Source of the DNA: JACKII01 sp965202745
Lineage (GTDB): Bacteria; Pseudomonadota; Alphaproteobacteria; Bin95
Length of the DNA: 64,000 bases
NCBI GenBank assembly: GCA_965202745.1
Contig: CBDBCB010000021.1
Location: forward strand, 186,001 to 250,000
Direction of reading: 5' to 3'
This document shows, piece after piece, positions 9,375-17,670 of the stretch. The position numbers were made by a program, and so were the translations under genes. The notes under the pieces are model-generated. The model was not told the origin of the DNA, did not search any database, and worked only from the letters and a program-made list of their open reading frames with translations. The stretch's first letter is position 1; the number at the start of each line of letters is the position of its first letter.

Positions 9375-10143
9375 TCAGCGCCCACCGGTGACGGAGAGCG
9401 TGTGGCCTGTGGTGTAGGAGGACTCGTCGCTGGCCAGGAACAGAATGGCGTCCGCCACTTCCTGTGGCAGGCCCAGGCGGCCCATGGGGGTCATCCTGTT
9501 GGGGCTGAGCTTTACCGTCTCGTTCAATTGGCGGAGGCTGACGCCGACCCGCTCCGTATCGATGGGGCCGGGCGCGACCGCGTTGATGCGCACGCCGCGT
9601 TCCGCCAGTTCCATGGCCACGTCGCGGATAAAGCCATACACGCCGGCTTTGGCGACCGAATAGGGCGCGCCGCCGCCATAATAGGCCGCCCAGGGGGGTG
9701 CCCTCGCGCGCGCCGAAGGACAGGCAGATGATGCTGCCCGAGCCCTGCCGGATCATCCGGGCGGAGGCATGCTTGGTACACAGGGACATGCTGCGCAGGT
9801 TGAGCCGCAGGACAGAGTCCCACGTCTCCACCGGCATCTCCCACACATAGCCGCCGCGCGCGCCGCCGACGCAGTTCACCAGCACATCGACGCTGCCGAA
9901 GGCTTCCGCCGCGCGCTCGATCAGGGCCTGGGCAGGGGCTTCCTCCGTCACGTCGCCCAGTACCTCGACGACCTCGGCACCACCCGCACGGAGCCTTGTT
10001 GCCAGGGCTCCCTTGGTATCGGCCTCGATATCGCCGCGCACCAGGCGCGCGCCTTAACTGGCGAAACGCTCTGCCGTCGCCTTGCCGATGCCGTTGGCGG
10101 CACCGGTGATGACCGCTGTCTTGCCAGCGAGACGGGTTCCCAT
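9375..10143 (-). pseudogene. Short-chain dehydrogenase/reductase, broken
   Basis: From ATG at 10143 the protein begins MGTRLAGKTAVITGAANGIG with the TGxxxGIG cofactor motif. A TAA stop follows at codon 31, where relatives read a Glu-Gly-Ala. The frame then resumes as GARLVRGDIEAD and includes VNCVGGARGG. A run of six C (on the coding strand, about 9693-9698) shifts the frame; the other frame supplies the catalytic YSVAK and the C-terminus TTGHTLSVTGGR. Nonsense plus frameshift means the gene is dead unless these are assembly errors. It is followed after 12 bp by the broken hydrolase, so the two were probably one operon with the LLM gene upstream. Confidence 0.85.
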
Positions 10144-10182
10144 GCGGGCTGCTCCTTTCGGGGCTTTAGGCGGCTTAGGGGG

Positions 10183-11223
10183 CTAAAGCACCTCTTCCGC
10201 GATGAAGTGCATGGCCTCCACGCTGGTGGTGCCGCGGAGCAGCATGCTGTCGACCTTCCGCTCCTTCGCGGCGGCCTTCCAGTCCTGCAGGCGTTCTTTG
10301 ATCCGGCCTTTCGGGCCGACCAGCGCCACCTCGTCCACCAGGGCGTCCGGCACGGCGGCGTAGGCACCTTCGCGGTCGCGGCCGAGGAACTTATCCTGGA
10401 TCTCCACCGCCGCGGCCTCGTAGCCGAGGTTCTTGGCGTAGTCATTGTAGAAGTTCTTATCGCGCGCACCCATGCCGCCAATATAGAAGCCCATGTGCTC
10501 CTTAATCGGCTTGCGGCAGGAATCGATGTCGTCGCCCATTTCGCACTCGACGAAGGGCATCATGTCGAAGTTCTGGAGGGACTTGCCGGGTACCTTGGCG
10601 AAGCCCTTCTCCAGCGGCTCGCCGAACAGGTGATACTTCTCCGGGCTCATGAAGATCGGGAAGATGCCGTCGGCCACTTCGCCCGCATTCTCCACGCCCT
10701 TGGGCGAGAAGCTGGCGGAGTAGATCTTCATCTTCGGATCGCCGTGCAGGATCGAACGCAGCGGTTTCGCGAGGCCGGTGGAGCCGGGGCCGGTGTAGGG
10801 AATCTGGTAGTGCTCGCCGTCATACTCCAGCGCGCCCTTGCGTTCCAGAATCTTGCGGATGATCTCGATATACTCGCGGGTGCGCTTCAGCGGCTTGCCA
10901 TAGGGGACGCCGTGCCAGCCCTCGATCACCTGGGGGCCGGACGGGCCAATGCCGAGGATGAAGCGCCCGCCGCTCATCAGGTTGAGCGTCATGGCGGTCA
11001 TCGCTGCGAGCGCCGGGGTGCGGGCCTGCATCTGGCAGATGGCGGTGCCGACCTTGACCTTCGTGGTCTGCGCCAGCACCCATGAGGCGGGCGTCATGGC
11101 ATCGGTGCCCCAGGCCTCCGACGTCCAGACCGAGTCGAAGCCGAGGTTCTCCGCCTCGTGCACCTTCTTCATGGCCTCGCCCATGTCAGAGCCGGAATAG
11201 CCCAGCAGCAGCCCTAGTTTCAT
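10183..11223 (-). CDS. LLM class flavin-dependent oxidoreductase (probably F420-type)
   Basis: The ATG at 11223 has GGAGAC six bases upstream and yields MKLGLLLGYSGSDMGE, the normal family start; a longer frame upstream is unsupported. The 346-residue protein has the motifs FDSVWTSEAWGTDAMTP, GTAICQMQARTP and LMSGGRFILGIGPSGPQ of luciferase-like oxidoreductases. It sits 39 bp upstream of the broken SDR and hydrolase genes on the same strand and is intact, so it may be the survivor of a small degradative operon. Cofactor and substrate are unknown. Confidence 0.85.
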   Translation of the reverse strand: MKLGLLLGYSGSDMGEAMKKVHEAENLGFDSVWTSEAWGTDAMTPASWVLAQTTKVKVGTAICQMQARTPALAAMTAMTLNLMSGGRFILGIGPSGPQVIEGWHGVPYGKPLKRTREYIEIIRKILERKGALEYDGEHYQIPYTGPGSTGLAKPLRSILHGDPKMKIYSASFSPKGVENAGEVADGIFPIFMSPEKYHLFGEPLEKGFAKVPGKSLQNFDMMPFVECEMGDDIDSCRKPIKEHMGFYIGGMGARDKNFYNDYAKNLGYEAAAVEIQDKFLGRDREGAYAAVPDALVDEVALVGPKGRIKERLQDWKAAAKERKVDSMLLRGTTSVEAMHFIAEEVL

Positions 11224-11375
11224 CTGATTGTCTCCAAGAGGTTTGTGTTGGTTAGCGCATACGTTCCCATGGGACGCCGCGGAGGGCAAGGGGTGAAGCG
11301 GGGCTTCCCCTTGGCGAGGGGCAGGGGAGGGGGTAGCCTGCCGCGGCAATCAAAGACGCATCCCGAGGATATGCC

Positions 11376-11915
11376 ATGTTCGACCATCTCCGCGCCCGCG
11401 CGCAGGCCAATGCCAATGTCCGCCAGCATGCGGGCTTTGAGGATTTCTCGTTCGGGATCAAGGCGGGGGAGGCTGCCATCTATGCCTCACTGATGGATGG
11501 GTTGCTGACGCTCTCGGAGAAGGAACCTGCGGGTGGCGTGGCCTTCACCATGAGCGCCAGCCCGGAGGCGTGTGCGGAACTCGCGAAGCCGGAGCCGCGG
11601 CCGGGTTTCCAGACGCTGACGACCATGCGGCGGACGCAGAACCTGTTGGTGCATGGGGATATGGTGGCCTTCTTCCGGCACACGCTGCTGCTGGAGATGC
11701 TGTTCGCGAACCTCTCGGACGAGGGCGTTGGCGCCGGCGAGGTGGGCCAGCCGTCGCGGCTGGAGGAGGTCGTGGGCCGCTACCTGCACCTGGATATCGA
11801 GGGCAAGCGGCACCGGCTCTATTTCGAGGAGGCGGGCAGCGATGGGTGCCAGTTCCGGCACCTGCTGAACGATCCGGAGGTAACGGAGAACTTCCGCGTC
11901 ATCGCCTTTGACTTG
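11376..11915 (+). pseudogene. Alpha/beta hydrolase N-terminal remnant
   Basis: The frame begins MFDHLRARAQANANVRQ and reads plausibly for ~180 residues, ending in YLHLDIEGKRHRLYFEEAGS, then DGCQFRHLLNDPEVTENFRVIAFDL. Relatives have a further ~15 residues (the oxyanion strand with LLxxHTAGSDG) between the two AGS-like sites, so an internal deletion between similar AGS sequences seems likely. After IAFDL the homology stops, and the sequence is that of the opposite-strand ABC binding-protein fragment. The nucleophile elbow and the catalytic His are therefore absent. Confidence 0.65.
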
Positions 11916-12341
11916 GAAGACGCGCATATAACCGCCACCTTCATGGTCCTGGGCGGACATCTTCAGCGGCGGCAGCATGCCACCTAGGCTGAAGTCACTG
12001 ATCTCGCGCAGGCCGTCGCGCACATCCGTGCCGTTAAAGTCGCCAGAGCCTTTCTTCTTTACCGCGTTTTCAATCGCTTTCGGGTGAATCGCTGCCTGGA
12101 AGACGCCGCGGTTGTAGTAGGTGGTGAATTCCATTTCCTTCGGCGGCTCTTTGCCTTCGGCTTTGTACATGGCTTTGATTTCATCAAGCACGGGATAGTC
12201 GCTGCCGACGCCGGCTAACGATGTAACGTTGTAGCCTTGAGCCGAATCCCAGCCATCTGCTGCTGCGATGTCGCCTTCAGAGCCTGCCCAGGCTAGGCCA
12301 ACAATCTTTGTCAGCGGATAGCCTGCGCGCTTAAATACCCG
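11901..12341 (-). pseudogene. ABC transporter substrate-binding protein (branched-chain amino acid type), C-terminal remnant
   Basis: On the minus strand codons from about 12338 read FKRAGYPLTKIVGLAWAGSE, then SLAGVGSDYPVLDEIKAMYK, EFTTYYNRGVFQAAIHPKAI and end in GGGYMRVFQVKGD. This is the C-terminal part of a type-1 periplasmic binding protein (Peripla_BP_6). A stop lies upstream at 12345-12347, so the N-terminal two thirds and signal peptide are gone. The last 15 bases (11901-11915) also encode the end of the hydrolase remnant on the other strand, so the junction falls in this 15-bp stretch shared by both. Confidence 0.75.
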
Positions 12342-12378
12342 ACATTATGGAGCAAATTCACCAAATACAGTTAGGTAC

Positions 12379-12660
12379 TTATTCCACCCTAATCTCAAGG
12401 TCCATCGCGGCGAAACATTGAAGCAAGAACGCAGAGCTAAAGCCCCCACGGCTTATCTTGTTCGCTACACCGCCAGAACTCATATCGACACCTATCAGGG
12501 CGAGGCGGGCCGTAAGCTGGTCTACGGTCATACCCTTTGAGCGCATGGCCTCTCGCACCATTTCCCGAGCCTTGTCTTCATACTCCGCGTTCACAGGGCT
12601 AGCCTTACGCGCAACAGGTTTTGGCGGCGCAGGCCGCTGCGTCCGATCAATCGTATTCAT
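12379..12660 (-). CDS. DUF6471 domain-containing protein
   Basis: A 93-residue protein with a basic proline-rich N-terminus and a helical C-terminal part containing VREAMRSKGMTVDQLTARLA and VANKISRGGFSSAFLLQCFA. This matches my recollection of DUF6471, a small helix-turn-helix-like domain reminiscent of XRE repressors. It is divergent from the IS1595-type transposase fragment, 97 bp apart, and the gap holds two similar dyads (12681-12692 and 12737-12752). An autoregulatory or element-borne regulator is a reasonable inference. Confidence 0.75.
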   Translation of the reverse strand: MNTIDRTQRPAPPKPVARKASPVNAEYEDKAREMVREAMRSKGMTVDQLTARLALIGVDMSSGGVANKISRGGFSSAFLLQCFAAMDLEIRVE

Positions 12661-12680
12661 GGATTACCTTTTTTGGAATA

Positions 12681-12696
12681 ACCATATTAGGTGAAT
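12681..12696. promoter_or_regulatory. Dyad ACC-N6-GGT near DUF6471 start
   Basis: ACC at 12681-12683 faces GGT at 12690-12692 with a 6-base AT spacer, followed by GAAT. It lies just upstream of the DUF6471 start codon and resembles the dyad at 12737-12752 in half-site and spacing. Possible operator. Confidence 0.35.
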
Positions 12697-12736
12697 ATAT
12701 GTGTTGACGTGGGTTCTGTCCACTGCGATAAGTAAA

Positions 12737-12752
12737 TCACCAAATAAGGTGA
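12737..12752. promoter_or_regulatory. Dyad TCACC-N6-GGTGA upstream of chimeric transposase
   Basis: TCACC (12737-12741) and GGTGA (12748-12752) form a perfect 5-bp dyad around AAATAA, and the sequence AAGGTGA also provides a ribosome-binding site for the ATG at 12758. A bound repressor would block both transcription and translation of that gene (inference). Confidence 0.4.
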
Positions 12753-12757
12753 ATATC

Positions 12758-13696
12758 ATGTCGCAGCACTTCCTCTTGTCACCCGCCGCCAAAACCCTTT
12801 CGCTGGTTAAGGTCATGCGTATGTCTGATGAGGAAGCCCGCACAGCGTTCCGCAATATCCGCTGGGCCGATACGGACGGCACCCCTTATTGCCCTGAGTG
12901 CGGTTGCGTCGATCACTATGATCTCAAAACTCGCCAAGTATACAAGTGCAAGGGCTGCTCAAAGCAGTACAGCATCACATCCGGCACCATCTTTGCCAGC
13001 CGCAAGATGCCGGTGCGGGACATTCTCGCAGCCATCGCAATCTTCATAAATGGCGCGAAGGGATACAGCGCGTTGCAGTTGTCCCGCGATCTGAGCGTGG
13101 ACTACAAGACTGCGTTTGTTCTGCTGCACAAGGTCCGCGAAAGCATAGAGGCAGCCCGCCAGCACGGCGCGCTTGGCCCAGCGGATATTCTGGTGAACAA
13201 TGTGGGCTTCGGCGCAAACCCGAAGCCTATCGAGGAATTGTCGCTGGAGGAGTGGAACACCTTCCAGTCTATCAACCTGACCACCGCCTTCCTGATGAGC
13301 CGCGCCGTGCTGCCTGGCATGTGGGCCCGTGGCTATGGCCGGATTGTCAATCTGGCCTCCATTGCCGGGCGCAGCATCAGCGAGATTTTCAACTTGCACT
13401 ACTCGACGGCCAAGGCGGCTATCCTGGGCTTCACTCGTAAACTGGCCTTCGAGGAAGCGCCGAACGGCATCGGCGTTAACTGCGTCGCGCCGGGCACGGT
13501 GTTCACCGACCGCGTGCGTACCCGCTACGAAGTCCTGCCTGCCGAAGACCAGCGCGTGCGGATGGAGGAAATCCCCATGAAGCGCGCAGCAAGGCCGGAG
13601 GAGATTGCCGCCGGCATTCTATTCCTCGCCTCCGACGACGCCAGCTACGTCACCGGCGCGTGCCTTGATGTGAATGGCGGCCGCTGGATGGGGTGA
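12758..13696 (+). CDS. Chimeric ORF: IS1595/ISXO2-type transposase N-terminus fused to SDR C-terminus
   Basis: A continuous 312-codon frame from the ATG at 12758 (AAGGTG upstream). Residues ~1-130 match the N-terminus of IS1595-family transposases: helical leader, zinc ribbon CPECG...CKGCS, TSGTIFASRKMPVRDILAAI and a helical segment. From about residue 137 (GALGPADILVNNVGFG) the protein becomes the last ~175 residues of a classical short-chain dehydrogenase, with the catalytic Ser in NLASIAG, the YSTAK motif, and a normal end TGACLDVNGGRWMG. The transposase DDE core and the SDR glycine-rich cofactor motif are both missing. The frame is exactly preserved across the join near 13140-13175, so a fused product is possible, but catalysis is unlikely. 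Confidence 0.8.
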   Translation: MSQHFLLSPAAKTLSLVKVMRMSDEEARTAFRNIRWADTDGTPYCPECGCVDHYDLKTRQVYKCKGCSKQYSITSGTIFASRKMPVRDILAAIAIFINGAKGYSALQLSRDLSVDYKTAFVLLHKVRESIEAARQHGALGPADILVNNVGFGANPKPIEELSLEEWNTFQSINLTTAFLMSRAVLPGMWARGYGRIVNLASIAGRSISEIFNLHYSTAKAAILGFTRKLAFEEAPNGIGVNCVAPGTVFTDRVRTRYEVLPAEDQRVRMEEIPMKRAARPEEIAAGILFLASDDASYVTGACLDVNGGRWMG

Positions 13697-13712
13697 GGAA
13701 AGCTGCACGCGG

Positions 13713-13742
13713 CCCCGGCTCACGGCTGCACCGTGGCCGGGG
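13713..13742. terminator. Strong GC hairpin after chimeric ORF
   Basis: CCCCGGC and CACGG on the left pair with CCGTG and GCCGGGG on the right, with one bulged T and a CTGCA loop. It starts 16 bp after the stop of the chimera. No T-run follows. Confidence 0.45.
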
Positions 13743-13831
13743 ATGCAGGGTGGGAGAGGCCTGAATGGGACCTTGAGCCTCACCGCCGCCCGGCCTAATC
13801 TCCCGCGTTCGTTCATCAAGGAGTTTTGTTC

Positions 13832-15863
13832 GTGGCCTTACGCGTTGGTGTGGAAATTGGCGGGACGTTTACCGATCTCTTCGCATTTGAAGATGGCCGC
13901 GTGCAGGTCGCCAAGGTTCCTTCAACCCCCGCCAGCCCTGACGTAAGCGCGTTCAACGCCATCAATGCAGCGGGCCTGAAACCGGCCGATATGGCCGACC
14001 TCGGCCACGGCTCGACCGTCGCCACCAACGCAGTGCTGGAGCGCAAGGGTGCGTGCGTCGCCTTTGTCACCACGGCGGGATTCCGGGACATCCTGTTCCT
14101 GCAACGGCACACGCGCCGCAACATTTACGACCTGCACTACAAGAAGCCCGCACCGGTCGTGCGCCGGGCCGATTGCTTCGAAGTCTCAGAGCGGGTGCTC
14201 TCCGACGGCTCGGTCGAGACTGAGCTGGACGAGGCCACCATCACCTCCGGCCTGATTCCGGTCTTGCAGCAGGGCCGCTACGACGCCGTTGCGGTCTGCC
14301 TGCTGAACGCTTATGCCAATGATGCGCATGAGCGCCGCGTGATCGACCTGATCCACGGCAGCCTGCCGGTCGTCTTCATCACCGGCTCGGCGGACGTGAT
14401 CCGCGAGTTCCGGGAGTTCGAGCGCGCCTCCACCACCACGCTTGCGGCCTTCGTGCAGCCGATGATCGACCGCTACCTCTCGCGCATCGAGGCCAATCTG
14501 GCAGAAGGGAAATTCAAGGGCCGCTTCACTGTCATGCAGTCGAACGGCGGCAGGCTCCCGGCGGAGGGCATGCGCCGGAACGCCATTACCGCGCTGTTCA
14601 GCGGCCCGGCGGCGGGTGTCATCGGCGCGGTGCGGCAGGCGGAGCGGAGCGGCTACAAGAACCTCATCACCTTCGACATGGGCGGCACGTCGACCGACGT
14701 CTGCCTCGTCGATAACGGCCAGCCTGCGACCACGCCGGATACGGAAATCGACGGCCTGCCGATCCGGACGCCAGTGCTGGACATCGTCTCGGTCGGCTCC
14801 GGTGGCGGCTCCATCGTCTGGGTGGACGATGGCGGCATGCTGCGCGTCGGACCGGAAAGCGCGGGCGCCGACCCCGGCCCCGCCTGCTACGGCAAGGGCG
14901 GCAAGCGCCCGACCATCACGGACGCGCAGGTGATCGTCGGCGCGGTACGGCCCGAAGGCTTCCTCGGCGGTAAGATGGCTATCGATGTGGAGGCCGCGCA
15001 CACAGCCTTCGCGCCCGTTGCCCAGCACTTCGGCATGAGCATCGAGCAGGCCGCCGACGCCGCCATCCGCCTCGCCAACAATGCGGTGGTGCGGGCGATC
15101 CAACTTGACTCGACGGAGCGCGGCCGCGACCCGCGCGACTACGCATTGGTGCCGTTCGGCGGGGGCGGGCCTCTGCACGCGGCCCGGATTGCAGAGGAAC
15201 TGGGCATCAAAACGCTGGTCGTGCCGCCCAATCCGGGCGTGCTCTCGGCCTATGGCCTGCTGGCGAGCGACTTTACTAAGCATGACACGGTGACCCGCAA
15301 ACTGGGCACGGTGGAGGCCTCGGCGGAAGTGCCGACAGTGCTGGCCACGCTCGCCAAGGGCCTCGCCGATGAGTTCGCCGCGCTGGGGCTGGAGGGCGAG
15401 CCGCAGTTCGCTTTCAGCGCCGACATGCGCTTTCATGCGCTTTGTCGGGCAGGCGTTCGAGCTATCTGTGCCTCTCCCAGCGGACGCGGCATCTTCCCTG
15501 CCTGAAGACGCGCTGAAAGAGGGCTTCGACCAGGTCCACCGCCAAGTCTACTTCCAGCCCGCCGACCCTGCCCGCGCGATTGAAGTCGTCGCCCTCCGTG
15601 TTGCGGCGACCCTGCCGGCGGGTGAGCTGCCGACCCTCGCCATCGCCCGTGACAGCGCCCAACCCGGCAGCGCCGCGAGCTTGTTCGATGATGGCGATTG
15701 GCGGGAGGGCTCGTTGAAAGACATTGCTTCGGTAGCGCCGGACGAGGCTCTAAATGGCCCGCTGATCCTCGCCGGGCCGACCTCCACCACCTACCTGCCC
15801 GGCGGCTGGAGCGCCAAGCTCGACGCCCAGGACAACCTTATCGTGACGCGGGAGGGGGGATGA
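13832..15863 (+). pseudogene. hyuA: Hydantoinase/oxoprolinase subunit A, frameshifted
   Basis: The GTG at 13832 has AAGGAG nine bases upstream and gives VALRVGVEIGGTFTDLFAF, the ATP-binding start of the HyuA/oxoprolinase family. Conserved blocks follow: GHGSTVATNAVLERKGA, FDMGGTSTDVCLVD, SAGADPGPACYGKGG and FGGGGPLHAARIAEELG. At 15424-15443 the decamer CATGCGCTTT is present twice in tandem, which shifts the frame in a conserved region; deleting one copy restores MRFVGQAFELSVPLP and an unbroken C-terminus to 15863. The family hydrolyses 5-membered cyclic amides (hydantoins, 5-oxoproline) with ATP together with subunit B. As sequenced the protein would lose about 140 C-terminal residues. Confidence 0.9.
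15424..15443. repeat. 10-bp perfect tandem duplication in hyuA
   Basis: CATGCGCTTT occurs twice head to tail. One copy fits the HyuA reading frame; the second causes the frameshift. Confidence 0.9.
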
Positions 15864-15889
15864 TGGCTTCTCACACGCTCCCAGTTTTC

Positions 15890-15988
15890 TTCACCCTGAG
15901 CCACGCCGAAGGCGTGAGTCGAAGGGCCCCCGCTCAACGCATTGCTACTGGCCTTTCGACTCGCCGTGTCGCGGCGGCTCAAGGTGAA
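15890..15988. repeat. Pair of inverted REP-like palindromes
   Basis: A 39-base unit at 15890-15928, starting TTCACCCTGAGCC and ending GTCGAAGGGCC, is repeated in inverted orientation at 15950-15988. The outer parts are nearly identical and the centres differ but each forms its own small stem. This is the architecture of a BIME-type repetitive palindrome between hyuA and hyuB. A single related hairpin lies at 52221-52243. Confidence 0.75.
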
Positions 15989-16005
15989 GAGGAGATAAAA
16001 GAACA

Positions 16006-17670
16006 ATGACCCTAGACGCCCCCCGTTTGGACCCCATCGACTACGCCGTCATCTCCCAGGCGATCCAGGCTGCGGCTGACGAAGCCGGCACCAAGCTGGT
16101 CAAGTCGGCCTACACGCCCATCCTGCGGGAGGCGCAGGATGGCTCCGCGGCGATCCTGGACCGGGAGGGCAACGTGATTGCCCAAGCTGACCTGATCCCG
16201 ATGCAACTCGGCGGCATCAGCGCCACCTGCAAACCCTGCCTGGAGAAGCATCCGCCGGAGACGCTGAAGCCCGGTGATTTCCTCATCCAGAACGACCCGT
16301 TCCAGGGCGGCCAGCACCTGCAGGACGTGTTCATCTTCACGCCCGTGTTCGTGGATGGCGAGGTCATCGCGTTCTCTGCCTGCGTCGCCCATCACCTCGA
16401 CCTCGGCGGCGGCGAGCCCGGCCTGAACATGAAGGCCCCGGACGTTTACGCTGAAGGTATCCGCATTCCGCCTTCCAAGTGGAACTGGGAGGAGGACTGG
16501 AACGGCGGCCGTCTCGAAGCCCTCTTGAGACTGAACGTGCGCGTGCCGGACCTGACCATGGGCGACCTGAACGCCCAGTTCGCGGCCAATGCCATCGCCG
16601 AAAACCGGCTCCAGCAACTGGCGGCGAAGTACGGCAAGGACAAGATCACGGCCGCCATGAGCGAACTGCTCGACTATTGCGAGCGGCGCGTGCGGGCCGG
16701 GATCGCGGCGGCTCCCGATGGCGTCTATCACGGCCACGCCGCCATCGACGACGACGGCACCAGCGACCAGCCGGTGAACATCCGCTGCACCGTCACCATC
16801 AAGGGCGACGAGCTGGAGGTGGATTTAGAGGGCACCGACCCCCAGGTCGCGACCAACATCAACTGCCCGTTCGCCTCCACGCTGGCGACGGCGCTGTCGT
16901 GCGTGAAGTCGGTGATCTCCGCCCCCGACATTCCGTTCAACGAGGGCGTGAAGCGGCCGATCACGGTGAAGGGGCCCCCTATGGCAGCATCCTGAATCCG
17001 CGCCCGCCCGCGCCGGTGCGCGCCCGGCTGCTGCCTGCCTACCGCGCCTATAACGCCGTGATGGATGCACTCGCGAAGGCCGTCCCGGCCCAGGTAATCG
17101 CGCCCGGCTTCGACTCGACCACCAGCTTATGCCTCGCCCACCTGAACGAGAAGGGCTACAAGCGTCTACCTGGAGATTTTCGGCGGCGGCTATGGCGCGG
17201 GCCTTGGCAATGACGGCGTCGATGCGGTGGACTCGCCGCTCTCCAACTGCTCCAACACGCCGGTCGAGTCGCTGGATGCGGACTATGATTTCTTCCGCGT
17301 GACCGGCTACGCGCTCGCACCCGACAGCTTCGGCGACGGCGAGCACCGGGGCTGGGCGGGCTTCACCCGGCGTTACCAGATCCTCAAGGACGGGGTGAAG
17401 TTCCAGACCTACGGCGACCGGCACCGGCTAGCGCCGCCCGGCGTGTTCGGCGGCTCGGATGGAGCCAGCGGCCGGACTCTGCTCTATCGTGGGGACGAGG
17501 TCATCACGGTGCCGCCCAAGGCGAACCTGTCCTTCCAGAAAGGCGACGTGATCGAGATCCAGCCCGGCGGCGGCTACGGCCTGCCTGCCAAGCGCCAACC
17601 GCAGGCGCGAGACACAGACCTCGCAAACGGTCTGGTATCGCCGCAAAACCAACAGGTCGCAGTGGAATGA
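16006..17670 (+). pseudogene. hyuB: Hydantoinase/oxoprolinase subunit B, frameshifted twice
   Basis: The ATG at 16006 starts MTLDAPRLDPIDYAVISQAI; family blocks include DGSAAILDREGNVIAQADL, PGDFLIQNDPFQGGQHLQD and ACVAHHLDLGGGEPG. One extra base in the GGGGCCCC run near 16972-16979 shifts the frame; the next frame supplies PYGSILNPRPPAPVRARLLP through LCLAHLNEKGYK. One more extra base near 17163 shifts again, after which VYLEIFGGGYGAGLGNDG to GDVIEIQPGGGYG completes the subunit. A full ~550-residue HyuB is thus recognisable in three frames. Together with hyuA it would form a cyclic-amide hydrolase; both are inactive as sequenced. Confidence 0.9.

Noticed and set aside
8508..9731. 407-codon plus-strand frame across the broken hydrolase and SDR
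   Set aside because: Antisense shadow; the minus-strand pieces have strong family motifs.
9769..11085. 438-codon plus-strand frame over the LLM gene
   Set aside because: Antisense shadow of an intact LLM oxidoreductase.
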